Below the pieces are notes generated by a model, which saw only the letters and a program-made list of their open reading frames with translations, did no database searches and was not told where the DNA came from. From assembly GCA_010025475.1 (NCBI GenBank), contig RGTE01000008.1:1-22650 (forward strand): 22,650 nt of DNA, read 5' to 3'. This stretch comes from Verrucomicrobiota bacterium (GTDB lineage Bacteria; Verrucomicrobiota; Verrucomicrobiia; Methylacidiphilales; Verrucolacustridaceae). Made by a program: the position numbers and the translations under genes. Below, piece by piece: positions 9,001-16,247 of the stretch (position 1 is its first letter; each line of letters starts with the position of its first letter).

Positions 9001-9219
9001 GCAACCGCTCAGGCCGAGACCGGCCAGGGCAAGCGAGGCACCCATCAGGCGGATAAAGCTCCGGCGCGAAAGGGGATCCTGTTCCCACTCGGCGGCCCCG
9101 GCGGGGAATTCCCGGTGGAGCCATTCCTCGAAATCCGGCGTCTGGGCGTATTCACCCAAGCTGCGCCAGTAGGTGCGGCCGCCGGCGGGGGCGGGGGGAT
9201 GTTGGAGAACGCGTTTCAT
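6043..9219 (-). CDS. actB: Alternative complex III subunit ActB (Tat-variant molybdopterin-oxidoreductase-like plus Fe-S domain)
   Basis: The 1058-residue fusion combines a molybdopterin-oxidoreductase-like N-terminal part with a C-terminal four-cluster ferredoxin part. The ATG at 9219 overlaps the actA stop by 4 bases; an ATG 14 codons upstream lies inside actA and is less likely. A twin-Arg export motif SRRSFIRLMG (51-60) is followed by a hydrophobic stretch and a lipobox-like LSGC (70-73), suggesting Tat export and a lipid anchor at Cys73. The iron-sulfur ligands begin with CTGCNACVTAC (about 787-797) and continue with CMQCENAPCETVCP, CIGTRYCANNCP and CTFC...CQQACP. Known ActB proteins lack the molybdenum cofactor and relay electrons from quinol toward the haems through Fe-S clusters. 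The length is normal for the fused form. Confidence 0.95.
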   Translation of the reverse strand: MKRVLQHPPAPAGGRTYWRSLGEYAQTPDFEEWLHREFPAGAAEWEQDPLSRRSFIRLMGASLALAGLGLSGCRRPEAHLVPFTQSPEWLVTGKTMSFATAQPRRRGAVPLLATTFDGRPIKMEGNPLHPVSEGKSDNHAQASILDLYDPARRRHLTFQGKKAEAAQLEAEIKRIRSEASASAGASLAILADETASPTRERLRAEFLRQFPQATWAVYEPLSPGYDAEASAAAFGPNTQFRANLANAAAVLAVDSDFLGSDDGDLTDARNFAAGRRIRKPGDKVSRLYVAEPRFSITGSMADHRLRLRAGEVGAFLLELGRQLRGLRATPELNAALTAAPDLPLPRGVDAAWIRECAADLAANANRSLVLVSRRQPAAVQALALAINSALGAIGNTLVVQPSFSAPAASLRDLAARLQAGVVRSLIILGGDPVYNAPADLSFANLLTSVPFSLHLSPLPNATSAKAGWFVPGTHYLEAWGDALAPDGSYLSIQPTIQPLWAGESQLEFLCRLTGQTKPIGPALIKETFALRTNQNGQKLEDAWSNFVREGFIPAATVNPAKSLNGSAVASLAAKIPEPSDASAQSLEAAFTASPAMDDGRYLNNGWLQEWPDPMTKLTWDNAVLLSPATAKSLGLRNEIVKGILVADVVRATLAGQTVEAPVLVAPGHVDFAVSLPLGYGQEELGPVAKGSGFNAYRLRRTDADYIAQGLRLEKTGRTRQLAITQEHQAMEGRDLVREATVGEFNQDPGWVKKVGMDGHIPPNQSFYKSPPLTAENQWAMVVDLSTCTGCNACVTACTAENNIPIVGKEQVMKGREMHWIRVDRYYTGEPEEPEAVAQPVACMQCENAPCETVCPVNATVHNEEGLNVMAYNRCIGTRYCANNCPYKVRRFNFFDYNQRALDKLYWGPVAPKGTEETIKLQKNPNVTVRMRGVMEKCTFCVQRIEEAKIRARVKARDSANIHIPAGSLQTACQQACPADAIVFGDLKNEKDEVGKLRGLPQNYSLLEYLNVRPRLTYLGRVRNPNPAMPGARTSYIPSHGHGESHSPENGHGKTEGGH

Positions 9220-9869
9220 CGGTGGCACCCGCTGCAGCTGACCGGAGGGTTGATGTTCCATTCGCGGACAAACTTTTCGCCCAGTTCACGCTGCGTCGCG
9301 CCGGCGGGCGGCTGCCAATCGAGATTGGTGATTTGGTCGAGCGGGCGGAGATGGTTTTCCGGGGCGCGGTGGCATTCCAGACACCAGCCCATGCTGTGCG
9401 GCTTGTCGTGCCAGACGACCTGCATGTGATTCACGTGGCCGTGGCAGGCAACGCAGCTGATGCCCCGATTCACGTGCACGGCGTGGTTGAAATAAACGTA
9501 ATCGGGCGCCTTGTGGATGCGGACCCACGGGACAGGTTGGCCGGTTTTCCAGGATTGGCGGACGGGCTCGAGCTTCGGGCTCTGGGCCTTGATTTGTGTG
9601 TGGCAATTCATGCAGGTCTGGGTGCCGGGCACATTCGAGTGGGAGGATTTTTCCACGTAGGAGTGGCAGTAACGGCAGTCCATGCCCAGCTGGTTGACGT
9701 GCAAAGAGTGATCGAATTCCACCGGCTGGGTGGGTTGGTATCCGACCCGGGTATATTTGGGCGTAAAGTAATAAGCCATGCCCGAGACGATGCTGGCGGC
9801 CACCACCGCGACACAGACCAAAATCTTGATCGGGAGCCAGTTGGTCCAGCGCGGGAAAATGTTGGCCAT
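9216..9869 (-). CDS. actA: Alternative complex III subunit ActA (pentahaem cytochrome c)
   Basis: The first gene of the minus-strand operon encodes 217 residues with an N-terminal transmembrane anchor (about 13-35) and exactly five CXXCH motifs: CRYCH (65-69), CMNCH (86-90), CVACH (139-143), CLECH (163-167) and CSGCH (212-216). Extra His residues between them can serve as second axial ligands. This matches the pentahaem ActA subunit, which wires the Fe-S subunit to the downstream cytochrome. The gene faces coxB across a 251-bp divergent gap. No strong Shine-Dalgarno precedes the ATG. Confidence 0.95.
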   Translation of the reverse strand: MANIFPRWTNWLPIKILVCVAVVAASIVSGMAYYFTPKYTRVGYQPTQPVEFDHSLHVNQLGMDCRYCHSYVEKSSHSNVPGTQTCMNCHTQIKAQSPKLEPVRQSWKTGQPVPWVRIHKAPDYVYFNHAVHVNRGISCVACHGHVNHMQVVWHDKPHSMGWCLECHRAPENHLRPLDQITNLDWQPPAGATQRELGEKFVREWNINPPVSCSGCHR

Positions 9870-10120
9870 GGCGAAGTTAAGTCAGCGGATGGATTTGAGG
9901 TGGATCGTGTTCAAACGTTGGAAAGTTACAAACTGAAGGTTCCGTTTCTTTTCATCAAGAAGGCATTAGAGGTATTAAGGTGAACAGCCCGTCTATTAGA
10001 AGATTTAACACGCATCTTTTCCCTCGGAAACCCGTCGCGCGCTTCCGGGACGGCGTCCCAGGCATGTTTTAAAACCACCGGGAGAGTTGAAATCTTCCCA
10101 AATCGAAGGAGACTCTGTCC
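9870..10120. promoter_or_regulatory. Divergent act/cox control region
   Basis: This 251-bp gap must carry the promoters of both the act and cox operons. A weak candidate cox promoter is TTCATC (9951-9956), a 16-base spacer, then TATTAA (9973-9978). A 13-base perfect palindrome GGGACGGCGTCCC lies at 10047-10059 and could be an operator or a leader hairpin. A good ribosome binding site AAGGAG (10106-10111) sits 9 bases before the coxB ATG. No regulator-specific site could be recognised. Confidence 0.4.
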
Positions 10121-10987
10121 ATGTCGAGATTCTGGCGAGCCGGTTGGGTCGGACTGCTTGGGTGGATCGTGGCGGCGGGTTCCACCGGTTGGGCGGAGAT
10201 CCGGGAGGCGGGCGTGTGGTGGTTACCGCGGAATGTCAGCCATTTCGGCCACGAGATCGATTTCATGATTTATGTGATCCTGTGGCTGACCGGCATCACG
10301 GGAATTCTGGTTTTCAGCACCATGATCTACTTTATCGTGAAATACCGGCATCGGGCCGGCGTCGGAGCCATCCACAGCCACGGCAACAACACCCTGGAAG
10401 TGGTTTGGACCACGATCCCGGTTTTCATTTTTCTGGCCCTCGCCATTTACGGAAACGAGATGTGGGGACGCATGCGGATGCAAAAACCCCCGGCGGATGC
10501 CCTGCAGGTGGCGGTGGTGGGTGAGCAGTTTGGCTGGAATGTTCGTTATCCGGGGCCGGATGGAAAACTCGGAAAAATGGATTCCCACAAGATCGGCAAG
10601 GACAACCCTTTTGGAATCGACCCGAATGATCCGGACGGCAAGGACGACTTCACCACGTACAACGAGCTGGTCTTTCCGGTGGGGCACCCCGTCCAGCTTC
10701 ACCTGGGCTCGAAGGACGTGATTCACGCCTTCTACGTGCCGGAATTCCGCCTTTATCAGGACATGGTGCCGGGGCGCGTGTACGACTTCGTCTGGTTCAA
10801 AGCCGACAGCACCGGCCACTTCCAGCTCGCCTGCAACCAGCTGTGCGGGCAGGGGCATTACAAAATGTTCGGGAAACTTTCCGTGGTGCCTGAAGAGGAG
10901 TACCAGGCCTGGGCCAAGGGCAAGGCTCCGGCGACCATCGCATCGTCCGCCCCCATGCCAGCCAACACTTCCGTTGCCAACCGCTAG
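10121..10987 (+). CDS. coxB: Cytochrome c oxidase subunit II (CuA)
   Basis: Subunit II (also ctaC) receives electrons from cytochrome c at its binuclear CuA centre. The 288 residues start with a signal-like segment, then two transmembrane helices at about 49-73 and 93-111. The periplasmic cupredoxin domain holds the copper ligands: His202 (IHAFYVPEFR) and CNQLCGQGHYKM with Cys238, Cys242, His246 and Met249. There is no C-terminal cytochrome c domain, so this is a plain aa3-type rather than a caa3-type subunit. An insert of about 25 residues rich in Asp, Gly and Lys lies near 150-178. The start has AAGGAG 9 bases upstream. Confidence 0.96.
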   Translation: MSRFWRAGWVGLLGWIVAAGSTGWAEIREAGVWWLPRNVSHFGHEIDFMIYVILWLTGITGILVFSTMIYFIVKYRHRAGVGAIHSHGNNTLEVVWTTIPVFIFLALAIYGNEMWGRMRMQKPPADALQVAVVGEQFGWNVRYPGPDGKLGKMDSHKIGKDNPFGIDPNDPDGKDDFTTYNELVFPVGHPVQLHLGSKDVIHAFYVPEFRLYQDMVPGRVYDFVWFKADSTGHFQLACNQLCGQGHYKMFGKLSVVPEEEYQAWAKGKAPATIASSAPMPANTSVANR

Positions 10988-11001
10988 AAGGAGATCCCCC
11001 C

Positions 11002-12783
11002 ATGAGCACCGCCACCCTGACCCATGCCGAAGCCCACGGACACCATGATCACCACGAGGCCACGGGATGGAGGAAATATCTCTGGTCCCTCGACCACAAA
11101 GTTATCGGCCTCCAGTATCTCTTCGGCTCGCTGGCGTTTCTGTTTATCGGCGGCGCGTTGGCGCTCCTGCTGCGCTGGCAGCTGGCGTTTCCCTCCACGC
11201 AGGTGATGCCGGACGGGAACGTCGGCAACCCTCTCTCGCTTTCTTTCATCAACCCGCAGTTCTACAACGCCCTCTTCACCATGCATGCGACCGTGATGGT
11301 GTTTTTGGTCGTGATGCCCGTGCTGGTCGGCGCCTTTGGGAATTATCTGATTCCCTTGAAAATCGGCTGCGGGGACATGGCCTTTCCCCTGATCAACGAG
11401 TTGTCCTTTTGGGTCTGGCTCGCTTCCGGTCTCATCATGCTGGCGGGTTTCTTTGTGGCGGGGGGAGCGGCCGCGGGCGGGTGGACTTCCTACGCGCCCC
11501 TCAGTTCCGTGGCGGCTTACAATGGAACCAAGATCGGCCAGACCCTCTGGGCGGCGGGCATTTTCATCAACGGGTTGGCTTCCATCATGGGCGCCTTCAA
11601 CTACATCACCACCATCGTGAACATGCGCGCTCCGGGCATGGGCTTTTTCCGGTTGCCGCTGGCGGTCTGGGCTCTCTTCATCACTGCGTTTCTTCTTCTT
11701 CTGGCGATCCCGGTGCTTTCCGCCGCTGGGGCCATGCTGATTCTGGATTTGAATTTTGGAACGAACTTTTTCAATCCTGCCAAGGGAGGACAGCCGCTTC
11801 TTTGGCAGCACCTTTTCTGGTTCTTCGGCCATCCGGAGGTGTACATCCTGATTCTGCCGGCGATGGGAATCGTGAGTGACATTTTGAGCGTCAACAGTCG
11901 CAAGCCGGTCTTCGGTTACCGTGCGATGGTCTACGCCATGATCGCCATCGGGTTCCTCGGCTTCATCGTGTGGGGTCACCACATGTTCGTCTCAGGAATG
12001 AACCTAGTGCTCTCGGCGGCCTTCGGCGTCTCCACCATGGTCATCGCGGTGCCCTCGGCCATCAAGACCTTCAACTGGTTGGGCACGATCTGGGGCGGGG
12101 CCATCCGGTTTAACACGGCGATGCTCAACGCCCTGGCCTTTGTCTCGATGTTTGTGATTGGTGGATTTTCCGGAATCTTCATGGCCTCCACCCCGATCAA
12201 TATTTTTGTTCACCACACGTACTTCATCGTGGCCCACTTTCACTACGTGCTCTTCGGGGGAAGCATCTTCGCGATGTTTGCCGCCATTTACTTCTGGTAT
12301 CCCAAAATGTTCGGCCGGCGGATGAACGAAACCCTTGGTAAAATTCATTTCGCGCTGACCTTCGCGTTCTTCAATCTTTGCTTCTTTCCGATGCACAACG
12401 TCGGCCTGGGTGGGATGATGCGCCGCATCGCCGACCCGACCGCCTACGAGCACCTCCGCGCCCTGCAGCCGATCAACCAGTTCATCACGATCGCCGCCAT
12501 CGGGCTGGGCTTCTCCCAGTTTCTCTTCCTTTACAATTTCTTCCGGAGCCTCCGCCACGGCGAGCCGGCCGGAAAAAATCCCTGGGAAGCGACCACGCTC
12601 GAGTGGACGGTGGATTCCCCTCCCGGCCACGGCAACTTCGCGGTCACGCCCACGGTTTACCATGGACCTTACGAGTACAGCCTCCCCGGGGCGGCCCGGG
12701 ATTTTATCATGCAGAACGAGCCGCCCGCCCCGGATCATCCCGCAGGATCCCCGGTCAGTCCGCGTCCGGTTCCGGTGGGATGA
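11002..12783 (+). CDS. coxA: Cytochrome c oxidase subunit I (aa3-type, A1 class)
   Basis: The catalytic haem-copper subunit (also ctaD) reduces O2 to water and pumps protons. All ligands are present in its 593 residues: His95 and His414 for low-spin haem a, His412 for haem a3, and His277, His326 and His327 for CuB. Tyr281 in HPEVY is the crosslinked tyrosine. Glu279 in HPEVY and Asp125 in the GDMAFP motif mark a D-channel, and Lys355 a K-channel, so this is an A1-type enzyme. The N-terminus is His-rich (residues 8-18) and the C-terminus ends in a Pro-rich tail. AAGGAG precedes the ATG by 8 bases. The stop overlaps the ctaA start. Confidence 0.97.
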   Translation: MSTATLTHAEAHGHHDHHEATGWRKYLWSLDHKVIGLQYLFGSLAFLFIGGALALLLRWQLAFPSTQVMPDGNVGNPLSLSFINPQFYNALFTMHATVMVFLVVMPVLVGAFGNYLIPLKIGCGDMAFPLINELSFWVWLASGLIMLAGFFVAGGAAAGGWTSYAPLSSVAAYNGTKIGQTLWAAGIFINGLASIMGAFNYITTIVNMRAPGMGFFRLPLAVWALFITAFLLLLAIPVLSAAGAMLILDLNFGTNFFNPAKGGQPLLWQHLFWFFGHPEVYILILPAMGIVSDILSVNSRKPVFGYRAMVYAMIAIGFLGFIVWGHHMFVSGMNLVLSAAFGVSTMVIAVPSAIKTFNWLGTIWGGAIRFNTAMLNALAFVSMFVIGGFSGIFMASTPINIFVHHTYFIVAHFHYVLFGGSIFAMFAAIYFWYPKMFGRRMNETLGKIHFALTFAFFNLCFFPMHNVGLGGMMRRIADPTAYEHLRALQPINQFITIAAIGLGFSQFLFLYNFFRSLRHGEPAGKNPWEATTLEWTVDSPPGHGNFAVTPTVYHGPYEYSLPGAARDFIMQNEPPAPDHPAGSPVSPRPVPVG

Positions 12784-13823
12784 GTTCCATCCCGCGGCCG
12801 ACGCCGGTTTACCGGGCCGCCTGCTTCCTCGTTGGCTCGATTCTAGTGCTCATCACTTTGGGGGGTCAGGTGACCACCCGGGTGGCCGGCATGGCCGTGC
12901 CGGATTGGCCCGGCACCTTCGGACACAACATGTTTCTCTTTCCGTGGTCGCAGATGACCGCCTGTGCCCAGGTCTTTCTGGAGCATTCCCACCGGCTGGT
13001 GGCTTCCGGCGTCGGCCTGATCACGCTCGCGGTGATGGCGTGGGTCTGGTCCACGAGCCGGGACCTCTGGGCCAGGGGACTTGCCCTTGCCGCCGCCTTG
13101 TTGGTGGTGTCCCAGGGAATTCTGGGCGGCCAAAGAGTGCTCCAGGTTTCCTGGGTGTTGGGACTGATGCATGCCTGCCTCGCCCAGATTTTTTTGGTGG
13201 TGGCGGGAAGCCTGGCGCTGGTTCTCTCCCGCTTCTGGTCCCATCCGGTGCGTTCGGATGATCTCTCGAAGGCCCGAATGCGGATGGTTTGGGCGCTGAC
13301 CGCCGTGGTGTTTTTGCAGGCCATCCTGGGGGCCTTCCTGCGGCACGAGGGGCCAGGCTACCTTTCGATTCCGGACTTTCCAAAAATCTACGGGCAATGG
13401 CTGCCGGCTTTCTGGCAGACGGACGTGCTGAAGGGCATCAATGATTACCGGGCCACCGAACTTCATTGGCCGGCCACCACGGCATCCCTGATGGTTTGGC
13501 AAATTCTGCACCGCACGCTGGGGATCCTGGCGGCCCTCGGGATTTTGGCGGGAGCGGTCTGGAGCGTCGGACCTTCCTCGACGCCGTTCTGGTGGCGGCG
13601 CGGGGTGATGGCTTGGGCGGCGCTCGCGGGCACGCAGGTTTTTCTCGGCATCCTGACGATCTGGAGCGGGCGTCGGCCGGAAATCGCCACGCTGCACGTT
13701 CTGATCGGCGCCGGTCTAACCCTGACCGGTTGGCTGCTGGGGTTTGCATCCTGGCGATCCGTGCAAAACTTTCGTGTCCCGGGCGCATCCCACGCCAGTG
13801 TCGCCTCTGCGCTCCGAAAATGA
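12780..13823 (+). CDS. ctaA: Haem A synthase (CtaA/COX15 family)
   Basis: CtaA oxidises the C8 methyl group of haem O to make haem A for the oxidase encoded in the same operon. The 347-residue, roughly eight-helix protein shows the conserved His residues: His69/His71 (EHSHRL), His131 (GLMHAC), His244 (LHRTLG) and His306 (TLHVLIG). The ATG overlaps the coxA stop as ATGA, and the open frame further upstream is inside coxA and was not used. The stop overlaps ctaB in the same way. Confidence 0.94.
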   Translation: MSSIPRPTPVYRAACFLVGSILVLITLGGQVTTRVAGMAVPDWPGTFGHNMFLFPWSQMTACAQVFLEHSHRLVASGVGLITLAVMAWVWSTSRDLWARGLALAAALLVVSQGILGGQRVLQVSWVLGLMHACLAQIFLVVAGSLALVLSRFWSHPVRSDDLSKARMRMVWALTAVVFLQAILGAFLRHEGPGYLSIPDFPKIYGQWLPAFWQTDVLKGINDYRATELHWPATTASLMVWQILHRTLGILAALGILAGAVWSVGPSSTPFWWRRGVMAWAALAGTQVFLGILTIWSGRRPEIATLHVLIGAGLTLTGWLLGFASWRSVQNFRVPGASHASVASALRK

Positions 13824-14728
13824 GTTCCCTGGAAAACGCCATCCCTTTGCCCGCCCGTTCCGGAGAGGGTTGGCGCGCCTGGCTGCAGGACTGGTCGGAA
13901 CTTTGCAAACTGCGGCTGACTTCACTGGTGCTGCTGACCACTTGGGTGGGGCTTTATTGCGGATCCGCGGGAAGACTTGAGCCCTGGCGCGCCCTGTTCA
14001 CCCTGGTGGGCACGGTTTTGGTGGCCGCCGCCGCCGCCGTACTCAACGAGTGGCTGGAACGCGATCTCGACGCCAAAATGACGCGCACCGCGCAGCGGCC
14101 CTTGCCGATGGGAAGGGTCAGTCCGGACGAAGCCCTGTTGGGCGGGGCTTTCATGGCCGCGGCCGGGCTGGGAATTCTTTATTTGGGCGTGCATGCGCCG
14201 GCGGCCTTTTTGGCGGCCAGCACATTGGCTCTTTATCTTTTCGTCTATACCCCGATGAAGAGATGGACCGTCCTGAATACCCTGGTGGGGGCGGTCCCGG
14301 GCGCAATTCCTCCGCTTCTTGGGTTTGTGGCTGGCCGGGGAAGGATCGGGGCGGAAGGCTGGGCCCTCTTCTCGATCCTGTTTCTTTGGCAGATTCCCCA
14401 CTTCCTTGCGATTGCCTGGCGATATCGCGACGACTACCGGCGCGCCGGATTCCGCATGCTCCCGTGCTCCGATGACAAGGGCAGGGTGACGGGACTCGTC
14501 TCCACGCTTTACTGCCTTGCCCTGCTGGTGGCGGCCCTTTGGCCTTTTTACCTTGGGGCCGCGGGGTTCGGGTATCTGGTCGGAGCCGTTCTGCTGAGCT
14601 TGGGATTCGCCCTGGGGGCGGGAAGGTTTGCCCTTTGGCCTTCGCAAAAAACGGCCCGCAGCCTCTTTCTGGCCTCGGTGGCTTATTTGCCGATCCTGCT
14701 GATTCTCCTCGTGGGGGACCGCCGATGA
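13820..14728 (+). CDS. ctaB: Protohaem IX farnesyltransferase (haem O synthase)
   Basis: CtaB attaches a farnesyl group to haem b to make haem O, the substrate of CtaA. The 302-residue UbiA-family membrane protein has the prenyl-diphosphate site NEWLERDLDAKMTRT (76-90), with Asn76, Asp82 and Asp84, followed by the RPLP signature. It also has YTPMKRWT...NTLVGAVPGAIPPLLG and the second acidic loop around WRYRDDYRRAG. The ATG at 13820 overlaps the ctaA stop, which settles the start against a longer frame inside ctaA. Confidence 0.95.
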   Translation: MSSLENAIPLPARSGEGWRAWLQDWSELCKLRLTSLVLLTTWVGLYCGSAGRLEPWRALFTLVGTVLVAAAAAVLNEWLERDLDAKMTRTAQRPLPMGRVSPDEALLGGAFMAAAGLGILYLGVHAPAAFLAASTLALYLFVYTPMKRWTVLNTLVGAVPGAIPPLLGFVAGRGRIGAEGWALFSILFLWQIPHFLAIAWRYRDDYRRAGFRMLPCSDDKGRVTGLVSTLYCLALLVAALWPFYLGAAGFGYLVGAVLLSLGFALGAGRFALWPSQKTARSLFLASVAYLPILLILLVGDRR

Positions 14729-14847
14729 GCCCGGATCCGGTCCGCAAGGCCAATCTCCGCCTTCTCTTCATCATGATCGCGGTCACGCTCGCGATGACGG
14801 CGTATTGGATTTATTTCATTATCGCCAAAGAGCCGATCCAACCCTAG
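14725..14847 (+). CDS. Single-span 40-residue membrane peptide in the cox operon
   Basis: This short frame starts in a 4-base ATGA overlap with ctaB and ends 11 bases before coxC, the pattern of every real junction in this operon. The product is a polar, basic N-terminus (about 1-12), one transmembrane helix (about 13-33) and a short tail ending KEPIQP. No family was recognised. It could be a small oxidase subunit, in the position where a subunit IV or assembly peptide would be expected, since no separate subunit IV gene follows coxC. The call as coding rests on position and the helix. Confidence 0.65.
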   Translation: MSPDPVRKANLRLLFIMIAVTLAMTAYWIYFIIAKEPIQP

Positions 14848-14858
14848 ATCGACAACGA

Positions 14859-15509
14859 ATGAGCACTGCCGCCATGACCGCTGGTCACGCCCCCGCCCCC
14901 TCCGGCGCCCCCCGTTTCACGCTTCCCAAATTCGGCATGCTCGTGTTTCTCGCTTCCGAGGCGATGCTCTTCGCCGGCCTGATTGGCGGCTACATCGTCC
15001 TGCGTCTGGCGCAAGGTCCCGGCAACTGGCCCCCGCCCGGCGCTCCCGAGATCGGCGTCAAAATCCCGCCCACCTTCCTGAACTGGGTGATGATTATCAA
15101 CACCGTCATCCTGCTGACGAGCAGCGTGAGCTATCACTGGGGGGAATCGCGCATGCGGAAAGGGGGCAGCGGGCTTCTTGGCTATGGTCTGACCGCCCTG
15201 TTTGGCGCCATCTTCCTCGGCGTGCAGGCTTGGGAGTGGCTCCATCTCAAGCATGAGGGAATGTGGTTCGACACCTACGGAACCTACGGTTCCTGCTTTT
15301 TCACCATGACGGGCTTCCACGGAGCCCACGTGTTCCTGGGGTTGCTGGCGATTCTCTTTGTGACCTGGCGGGCGATCCTTCGGCAGATGCGGCTTTTTTC
15401 CGGACAGACGCCCACCGGCTCCCACACCTGCGAGGAGCTGACCGGCTACTACTGGCACTTTGTGGATGTGGTCTGGATCTTTCTCTACACCATCCTGTAC
15501 GTGATCTGA
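14859..15509 (+). CDS. coxC: Cytochrome c oxidase subunit III
   Basis: Subunit III (also ctaE) stabilises the catalytic subunit and its proton uptake. The 216 residues have five hydrophobic segments. Family landmarks are KFGMLVFLASEAMLFAGLIG near the N-terminus, GFHGAHVFLGL in the middle and the end motif YYWHFVDVVWIFLYTILYVI. The chosen ATG gives an N-terminus MSTAAMTAGH; a second ATG five codons on is possible. It is the last gene of the plus-strand cox operon and converges on the next gene with a 10-base gap. Confidence 0.95.
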   Translation: MSTAAMTAGHAPAPSGAPRFTLPKFGMLVFLASEAMLFAGLIGGYIVLRLAQGPGNWPPPGAPEIGVKIPPTFLNWVMIINTVILLTSSVSYHWGESRMRKGGSGLLGYGLTALFGAIFLGVQAWEWLHLKHEGMWFDTYGTYGSCFFTMTGFHGAHVFLGLLAILFVTWRAILRQMRLFSGQTPTGSHTCEELTGYYWHFVDVVWIFLYTILYVI

Positions 15510-15519
15510 TTCTTCCGGA

Positions 15520-16161
15520 TCAGGCCGGCCCCAAAAAAGCCGCCAAGGCGTTTCCCAAATCGGCCGGATGGCCGCAGCGCACCGGCGCGCCGACCTTGGG
15601 CGTCCAAAGGTAGCCCTCGCCATAGGCAGGGCCGTTGAGGACGCAGGCGTCCGTGTGGCATTCCTCGATCTGCTCCCGGGCGGATTGAAGCAGTTCCTGG
15701 GGCGATCCCATCGCCTCCCATTTCCAGCCGACGATTTTCGCCTTGGGGGCGAGGCTCCGGATTTTATGAAGAACCCGGGGGGCGGGCTTGAGTTCCAGGC
15801 GGATGCCGTCGAGATGGCCGGGCCACTTGTCGCGGGCCAGCTTGTTGCCGGCCAGGTCATGGGCCGAAGCGAGGTCGTAATCGGGCAGGGCGGCGGGAAG
15901 CAGGATGGCCGAAAAGGTTTTCAGGTCCGCCTTGTGCAGCAGTTTTTCAAGGTCGTGGATGGTTTGGAACCGTGCGGAGGAGTGCAATCCGGTGGGCAGG
16001 GGATAGGTGGCCCCGGTGCCGTACCAAAGGGTGATGTGGAAGCGGTGTTTGCGGAGGGTTTCCGCCAGCACCACCCCGGTTTTGCCGGTGGAGAGGTTGG
16101 TCAGGACCCGGGCCTGATCGAGCGCCACGGAGGCGGGGCCGGCAATCAGCAGGATTTCCAT
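15520..16161 (-). CDS. CoaB-like phosphopantothenoylcysteine synthetase-domain protein
   Basis: The 213-residue protein matches the DNA/pantothenate-metabolism flavoprotein (DFP) fold of CoaB, the ligase half of CoaBC. Visible signatures are the N-terminal LLIAGPASVALDQARVLTN, the NLSTGKTG turn that resembles the N-S-S-G-K-M-G nucleotide loop, and a central AILLPAALPDYD corresponding to the A-A-V-x-D-[YF] block. No CoaC decarboxylase domain is fused. It could be a stand-alone type CoaB or a paralogue with another substrate. It is divergent from the lycopene cyclase gene and convergent with coxC, so its context gives no functional clue. Confidence 0.7.
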   Translation of the reverse strand: MEILLIAGPASVALDQARVLTNLSTGKTGVVLAETLRKHRFHITLWYGTGATYPLPTGLHSSARFQTIHDLEKLLHKADLKTFSAILLPAALPDYDLASAHDLAGNKLARDKWPGHLDGIRLELKPAPRVLHKIRSLAPKAKIVGWKWEAMGSPQELLQSAREQIEECHTDACVLNGPAYGEGYLWTPKVGAPVRCGHPADLGNALAAFLGPA

Positions 16162-16247
16162 ATCGACATGACCTTAAAGGGAAACGAATCCCGCGGAAAC
16201 ATCTGGCTTGCCGACCGGCGCGGAACGACCGAAACCCATAGAGGATC

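Noticed and set aside
6043..9219. Reading actB as a true molybdoenzyme
   Set aside because: The gene order, the Tat-variant N-terminus and the fused four-cluster Fe-S domain are those of ActB, which is known to lack the molybdenum cofactor.
6637..9429. Long open frames on the plus strand opposite actB (542 and 372 codons)
   Set aside because: They are antisense to a gene with clear motifs throughout, and their Gly/Arg/Glu-rich products show no family features. Such frames are expected opposite GC-rich genes.
12378..12779. N-terminal extension of ctaA into coxA
   Set aside because: The extension is out-of-frame coxA sequence. The ATG at 12780 in an ATGA overlap gives the normal CtaA N-terminus.
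14844..15860. Minus-strand frame opposite coxC joined to part of the CoaB-like gene in another frame
   Set aside because: The sequence is Arg/Pro/His-rich shadow; coxC and the CoaB-like gene explain the same DNA.
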